DNA from: an uncultured Senegalimassilia sp.
Lineage (GTDB): Bacteria > Actinomycetota > Coriobacteriia > Coriobacteriales > Eggerthellaceae
Assembly: GCA_934661765.1 (NCBI GenBank)
Contig: CAKUJT010000044.1
Location: 1-20,145 of the forward strand
Direction: 5' to 3'
DNA: 20,145 nucleotides
The notes beneath the pieces are model-generated. The model saw only the letters and a program-made list of their open reading frames with translations, was not told where the DNA came from and did not search any database. Shown here one piece after another: positions 16,545-20,145 of the stretch; position 1 is the first letter of the stretch, and the number at the start of each line of letters is the position of its first letter. The position numbers and the translations under genes were made by a program.

Positions 16545-17858
16545 ATGAATACGCAAACCTACACACAGCGCGCCCAGGCGCGCCCGCGCCCCCGCATCGC
16601 CGTGGTCACCATGGGCGTCAAGCTCGGCGACGAGACGCGCGGCTACACGCGCTTCCGCGTCTTATCCGAGATGCTCGTCGAGCAGGGCTTCGACGTGGAC
16701 CTGATCACCTCGTCGTTCCAGCACTGGGAAAAGGCGCAGCGCGACACCTCGAAGACCTGCTATCAAGGCCTTCCCTACAACGTGGTGTTCATCGACGAGC
16801 CGGGCTACACGCGCAACTTGGACCTGCAGCGCATCCGCAGCCACCACGTGGCGGCGAAGAACCTGCGCGAGCACTTCGAGCGCACCGCTGGCCGCTACTC
16901 GCTCATCTACTCAGAGATCCCGCCCAACGACGTGGCGCGCGTGTGCGCGGAATACGCAACCGAGCACAGCATCCCCTATGTGGCCGACATCAACGACTTG
17001 TGGCCTGAGGCCATGCGCATGGTGGTCGACATCCCCGTGATCAGCGACGTGGCGTTCTACCCGTTCTCGCGTGATGCGAAACGCGTCTACGAGCTGCTCT
17101 CCGGCGCCGTGGGAACCTCCGAGGAGTACGCGGCCCGGCCTGCAAAGGACCGTACCGTGCCCTACCCCCATGCAACGGTGTACGTGGGCAACGACCTAGC
17201 GGCGTTCGACGAAGGCGCCCGCGAGCATATGGCCGATGTCGCGAAACCCGAAGGCGAGCTGTGGGCCGTCTACGCCGGCACGCTCGGCGCCAGCTACGAC
17301 CTGGCAACCCTTATAAAGGCGGCGGCGTTGCTCGAGAAGCGCCGCGCGGCGCACACCGCGCGCACCACCGCAGCGGGAACCGCCAAGCAACATCGCCCCT
17401 TCCCTCCCGTGAAGGTGAAGATCTTAGGGGACGGCCCCGACCGGCAGCGACTCGAAGAGCTTGCCCGGCAGGAGAACGCCCCCGTGGAGTTTTTGGGCTA
17501 TCAAGACCATGGCAGCATGGCAGCCTGGCTTCGCGCAAGCGACATCACCGTGAACTCCCTGGTGAAGAGCGCGGTGCAGAGCATCGTCACGAAGATCGGC
17601 GACTACCTTGCCTCCGGCAAGCCTATGATCAACACCGGCTCTTCGCCGGAGTTCCGCAACAAGGTGACCACCGATGGGTTCGGTCTGAACGTGGAAGCCG
17701 AGAACCCCGAGGCGCTCGCCGATGTGCTCGAAGAGCTGGCGCGCACCCCATCGCTGCGCAAGATCATGGGAGCGCGCGGACGCGCCGTGGCCGAGCGGGA
17801 GTTCGACCAGCGAACCTCGTATCTCGCCATCGTGAATTTGCTGCGCAATCTGCTATAA
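16545..17858 (+). CDS. GT4-family glycosyltransferase
   Basis: 437 residues, GT-B fold. The N-terminal domain starts RIAVVTMGVKLGDETRGYTR (17-36) and continues with FRVLSEMLVEQGFDVDLIT; the C-terminal domain has WAVYAGTLGASYDLATLIKA, VKVKILGDGPDR, VEFLGYQDHGSMAAWLRASD and KIGDYLASGKPMINTG, the usual order in GT4 enzymes such as WbuB/WcaI-like transferases. It should transfer a sugar from a nucleotide donor to a lipid-linked or glycan acceptor on the cytoplasmic face; donor and acceptor are unknown. A low-complexity insert near residues 265-285 (rich in Ala, Thr, Arg) looks like a flexible loop. The start is taken at 16545 because the conserved domain begins 16 residues later and a -10 element lies immediately upstream. 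The open frame continues far upstream only by chance in GC-rich DNA. Confidence 0.9.
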   Translation: MNTQTYTQRAQARPRPRIAVVTMGVKLGDETRGYTRFRVLSEMLVEQGFDVDLITSSFQHWEKAQRDTSKTCYQGLPYNVVFIDEPGYTRNLDLQRIRSHHVAAKNLREHFERTAGRYSLIYSEIPPNDVARVCAEYATEHSIPYVADINDLWPEAMRMVVDIPVISDVAFYPFSRDAKRVYELLSGAVGTSEEYAARPAKDRTVPYPHATVYVGNDLAAFDEGAREHMADVAKPEGELWAVYAGTLGASYDLATLIKAAALLEKRRAAHTARTTAAGTAKQHRPFPPVKVKILGDGPDRQRLEELARQENAPVEFLGYQDHGSMAAWLRASDITVNSLVKSAVQSIVTKIGDYLASGKPMINTGSSPEFRNKVTTDGFGLNVEAENPEALADVLEELARTPSLRKIMGARGRAVAEREFDQRTSYLAIVNLLRNLL

Positions 17859-17952
17859 GCGCTGCGGTTTGCGTCATCATCGAAAGGTACGCCGCCTTGC
17901 GCGAGCATGCGTTCACGCATCAGCGCTTGAGCCGGATAGCTAAGGAGATACC

Positions 17953-19236
17953 ATGTCCGAACAGATCCGCATACCGTTTTCCCCGCCCGATATCACCGAG
18001 GCCGAGATCGCCGAGGTGGCCGATGCGCTGAGGAGCGGATGGATCACCACGGGCCCGAAGACAAAGCAGCTCGAGCGTGAGCTGGCCGTCTTTCTGGGTA
18101 CGCCGCGCGTAGCCTGCCTGGGGTCGGCCACGGCAGCGCTTGAATGCGCCTTGCGCGCGCTCGGCATCGGCCCGGGCGACGAGGTGATCACGAGCGCCTA
18201 CACCTACACCGCCAGCTGCTCGCCCATCTGCCACGTGGGTGCGACGCCCGTGTTGTGCGATGTGGCGCCCGACAGCTATGAGATGGATTACGCGCAGCTG
18301 GAGAAGCTCATCACCCCGCGCACTAAAGCCATCATCCCCGTCGACTTGGGCGGCGTCATGTGCGATTACGATGTGCTGTTCGCGGCCATCGACGCCTTCG
18401 GCGGCGCTTTCACGCCCGCGAACGCCCGTCAAGAAGCTATTGGCCGCATCGCCGTGGTCACCGACGGGGCGCATGCCCTTGGCAGCGTGCGCCATGGCAA
18501 GCACGCAGGCCAGGTTGCCGACCTCACCACGTTCAGCTTCCATGCGGTGAAGAACTTTACTACGGCCGAAGGCGGCGCCGTCACCTGGCGCGAGGGTTTG
18601 TTCGACTCCGATGAGCTGTATCACGACTTCATGCTCATGTCGCTGCACGGCCAGTCCAAAGACGCGCTCGCCAAGACCAAGGCCGGCGCCTGGGAATATG
18701 ATGTGGCCTTCCCTGGCTGGAAGTGCAACATGACCGACTTGCAGGCGGGTTTGGGCCTGGCGCAGCTGCGCCGTTACCCGGGCATGCTCGCACGACGCCG
18801 TCAGATGGTCGCGCGCTACACGCGCAACCTGGCCGACCTTGACGTGTCCATCCTGCAACACTATCGCGCAGCCGACGGCTCCGACGCCTGCAACGCCGAC
18901 GATGCCGCTGCGCGCGCCGACGTATGCCAGGAGTCTTCGAGCGGGCATTTGATGCTCGTGCGCCTGAACGCCTGCGGGCGGCAGCTGCGCGACCGCGCTA
19001 TCGAGCTGATGGCCGAGGACGGCGTTGCCACCAACGTGCATTACAAGCCTCTGCCGCTGCTCACGGCCTATCGCAACCTTGGGTTCGACATCGCCGACTT
19101 CCCCCATGCCCTAGCTCAGTTCGAGAACGAGATCACGCTGCCGTTGCATACCAAGCTCTCCGATGACGACATCGACGAGGTATGCCGTTGCCTGCACCAA
19201 GCCATCTCACAGGCGAAGGCGGAGGGTGCGCGCTGA
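17953..19236 (+). CDS. DegT/DnrJ/EryC1-family PLP-dependent sugar aminotransferase
   Basis: 427 residues. Enzymes of this family transaminate nucleotide-linked keto-sugars to amino-sugars. Seen: the N terminus IPFSPPDITEAEIAEVADAL, SGWITTGPKTKQLE (28-41), GDEVITSAYTYTAS (75-88), VTDGAHALGS (169-178; Asp171 positions the PLP ring nitrogen) and FSFHAVKNFTTAEGGAV (194-210; Lys200 forms the Schiff base with PLP). The C terminus has VHYKPLPLL, common to this family. An acidic, cysteine-containing insert near residues 304-327 is unusual. The ATG follows AAGGAGATACC, a strong ribosome site, 94 bases after the glycosyltransferase. The gene overlaps the next by one base. It probably makes the amino-sugar used by the following phosphoglycosyl transferase; the exact sugar is not deducible. 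Confidence 0.92.
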   Translation: MSEQIRIPFSPPDITEAEIAEVADALRSGWITTGPKTKQLERELAVFLGTPRVACLGSATAALECALRALGIGPGDEVITSAYTYTASCSPICHVGATPVLCDVAPDSYEMDYAQLEKLITPRTKAIIPVDLGGVMCDYDVLFAAIDAFGGAFTPANARQEAIGRIAVVTDGAHALGSVRHGKHAGQVADLTTFSFHAVKNFTTAEGGAVTWREGLFDSDELYHDFMLMSLHGQSKDALAKTKAGAWEYDVAFPGWKCNMTDLQAGLGLAQLRRYPGMLARRRQMVARYTRNLADLDVSILQHYRAADGSDACNADDAAARADVCQESSSGHLMLVRLNACGRQLRDRAIELMAEDGVATNVHYKPLPLLTAYRNLGFDIADFPHALAQFENEITLPLHTKLSDDDIDEVCRCLHQAISQAKAEGAR

Positions 19237-19838
19237 TGTACGTACGCTTCGGAAAACGAATCTGGGATATCTTCATCGGGCTCATCGCGCTGCCGTTCGT
19301 GCTGCTCATCATCGCGGTGCTCGCACCGATCATCAAGCTGGAAGATGGCGGCCCGGTGTTCTACAACGCGCCGCGCGTGGGCAAGGACGGCGTGGATTTC
19401 AAGATGTACAAGCTGCGCAGCATGCGCGTAAACGCCCCTGACCTGATCATGGAGGACGGCAGCACCTACAACGGCGCCGACGACCCCCGCATGACCAAGA
19501 TCGGCGCGTTCATGCGAAAGACCAGCTTGGATGAGATGCCCCAGTTCTTCAACGTGCTACTCGGCGATATGTCGGTGGTAGGTCCCCGCCCCGACCTGCG
19601 CCGCGAAACCGAACTCTACGAGGGCGAAGAGGGTCTGAAGCTTTCGGTGAAGCCGGGCATCACCGGCTACGCCGCCGTGTACGGCCGCAACTCCCTGCCC
19701 TGGAAGCAGCGCCTGTCGCTGGATGTGTATTACGTCAAGCACGTCAGCTTCCTGCTGGATGCGAAGGTGTTCTTCCGCACGTTCGCCACGGTGCTCGGAC
19801 AAGAGGGCATCTACGTGGAGGAGGACGGCGAATCGTAA
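19236..19838 (+). CDS. PglC-like monotopic phosphoglycosyl transferase (bacterial sugar transferase family)
   Basis: 200 residues, the length of short PglC-type enzymes. They transfer a phospho-sugar from a UDP-sugar to undecaprenyl phosphate, the first membrane step of glycan assembly. A hydrophobic segment (11-33) with Pro20 fits the re-entrant membrane helix. Further motifs are YKLRSM (58-63), DDPRMTKIGAFMRKTSLDEM (82-101) with the catalytic Asp99-Glu100 pair, QFFNVLLGDMSVVGPRP (103-119), KPGITGYAAVYGRN (139-152) and LDVYYVKH (162-169). The ATG at 19236 overlaps the aminotransferase stop as TGATG and follows GGAGGG; the longer open frame starting upstream would lie within the aminotransferase gene. 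It is the last gene of the three-gene glycan module. Confidence 0.94.
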   Translation: MYVRFGKRIWDIFIGLIALPFVLLIIAVLAPIIKLEDGGPVFYNAPRVGKDGVDFKMYKLRSMRVNAPDLIMEDGSTYNGADDPRMTKIGAFMRKTSLDEMPQFFNVLLGDMSVVGPRPDLRRETELYEGEEGLKLSVKPGITGYAAVYGRNSLPWKQRLSLDVYYVKHVSFLLDAKVFFRTFATVLGQEGIYVEEDGES

Positions 19839-19844
19839 AGCGTG

Positions 19845-20005
19845 CGGTGCGCGAGAGATTTGCACGACGTGCTTTTCGAGCCTCAAGGCGAACTCCGCAA
19901 GGAGCCACCGTCGCTCCCTCCGTAGGAATCGCTTTGCAGCGCCTATCGTCGCTTCACCGTAGCCGCTTCGCTCAAATACGAACAGCGCATATGGCTCCGC
20001 AGAAT
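19845..20005. repeat. Non-coding stretch that may be a dispersed intergenic repeat
   Basis: No gene is supported here. It contains several small inverted repeats: GCACG-A-CGTGC around 19862-19872, CTCC-GCAA-GGAG, and GGAGC/GCTCC seven bases apart. An open frame on the minus strand crosses it into the phosphoglycosyl transferase gene but has no ribosome site and looks like a shadow. The stretch, with its GAGCGAAGCGGCTACGGTGA segment on the minus strand, gives the impression of a repeated intergenic element of this bacterial family. That is recollection-level inference without a search. Confidence 0.3.
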
Positions 20006-20006
20006 C

Positions 20007-20037
20007 AATCGGGCCGAGCATATTGCCCGGCCCGATT
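20007..20037 (+). terminator. Hairpin after the phosphoglycosyl transferase gene
   Basis: AATCGGGCCG (20007-20016) and CGGCCCGATT (20028-20037) form a perfect 10-bp stem with an 11-base loop. The U-tract is weak (TTCGCAT), so it may terminate inefficiently or serve as a 3' stabiliser. Confidence 0.5.
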
Positions 20038-20068
20038 CGCATAGGCGCCGATAACGCGCCTGCAGATG

Positions 20069-20095
20069 AAAAAGCCGCCCGAGGGCGGCTTTTCG
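20069..20095. terminator. Bidirectional rho-independent terminator between convergent genes
   Basis: AAAAGCCGCCC (20070-20080) and GGGCGGCTTTT (20083-20093) form an 11-bp stem with a 2-base loop drawn in, so the real loop is larger. U-runs are present on both strands. It lies seven bases past the stop of the gene ending at 20101 and about 230 bases past the glycan module, so it can close both transcripts. Confidence 0.8.
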
Positions 20096-20100
20096 TTTCC

Positions 20101-20145
20101 CTAGTACACCATGCCCATGGCTTCGCGTACTTCTTCCAGGGTTTG
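20101..20145 (-). CDS. C-terminal end of an unidentified protein (partial)
   Basis: The minus strand reads QTLEEVREAMGMVY and then TAG at 20103-20101, directly before a strong terminator. Only 14 residues are visible, too few to identify the family. The stop codon, position and amphipathic character support a real coding end. Confidence 0.55.
   Translation of the reverse strand, partial: QTLEEVREAMGMVY

Noticed and set aside
19557..20042. A 161-codon minus-strand open frame across the end of the phosphoglycosyl transferase gene and the following spacer
   Set aside because: Most of it overlaps a strong gene, no ribosome site precedes its start and no family is recognised; the spacer is better described as non-coding.

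Overview
The window looks like a chromosomal stretch of a high-GC actinobacterium, most likely class Coriobacteriia, family Eggerthellaceae (relatives of Eggerthella, Gordonibacter, Adlercreutzia). This rests on very high GC, many GTG/ATG starts behind AGGAGG-type ribosome sites, the rplU-rpmA-obgE-proB-proA-nadD-rsfS order, a large ATPase regulator with a C-terminal BTAD domain, and a GlnR-like regulator beside a Bacillus-type glutamine synthetase. The family name is an inference from gene content, not from a database search. I saw no tRNA, rRNA, insertion sequence, prophage or CRISPR array.

Layout. Positions 1-44 hold the first codons of secA (minus strand), preceded by a leader with a perfect GC hairpin. 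Next on the minus strand is a lone 841-residue ATPase/BTAD regulator (314-2839) with an AT-rich, dyad-rich upstream region (2840-3119). Positions 3120-8893 are a tight minus-strand operon, read from high to low coordinates: obgE, proB, proA, a nadD-yqeK fusion, rsfS. It combines ribosome assembly and silencing, proline synthesis and NAD synthesis. Upstream of it, rplU-rpmA (9014-9589) has its own good promoter and a strong terminator. polA (9813-12443) has a dead proofreading domain. glnA (13252-14595) is followed by a degenerate OmpR-type regulator resembling GlnR (12543-13214). metN-metI (14862-16328) encode an ABC importer lacking the usual methionine-sensing NIL domain and lacking metQ nearby.

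From 16545 the direction changes. Three plus-strand genes form a short glycan module: a GT4 glycosyltransferase that appears to be leaderless, a DegT-family sugar aminotransferase, and a PglC-like phosphoglycosyl transferase (ending 19838). A 230-base non-coding stretch follows, with a possible dispersed repeat and two hairpins, and then the last codons of an unidentified minus-strand gene (20101-20145).

Most of the window is ordinary housekeeping DNA. The parts most worth checking are: the glnA / GlnR-like pair with a matching GTAAC-n6-GCAAC box at a glnA promoter that lacks a -35; the NadD-YqeK fusion; the short MetN; the leaderless start of the glycan module; the putative repeat at 19845-20005; and a shared ATGTTGTG dyad in two intergenic regions. 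I found no clearly new multi-gene system.
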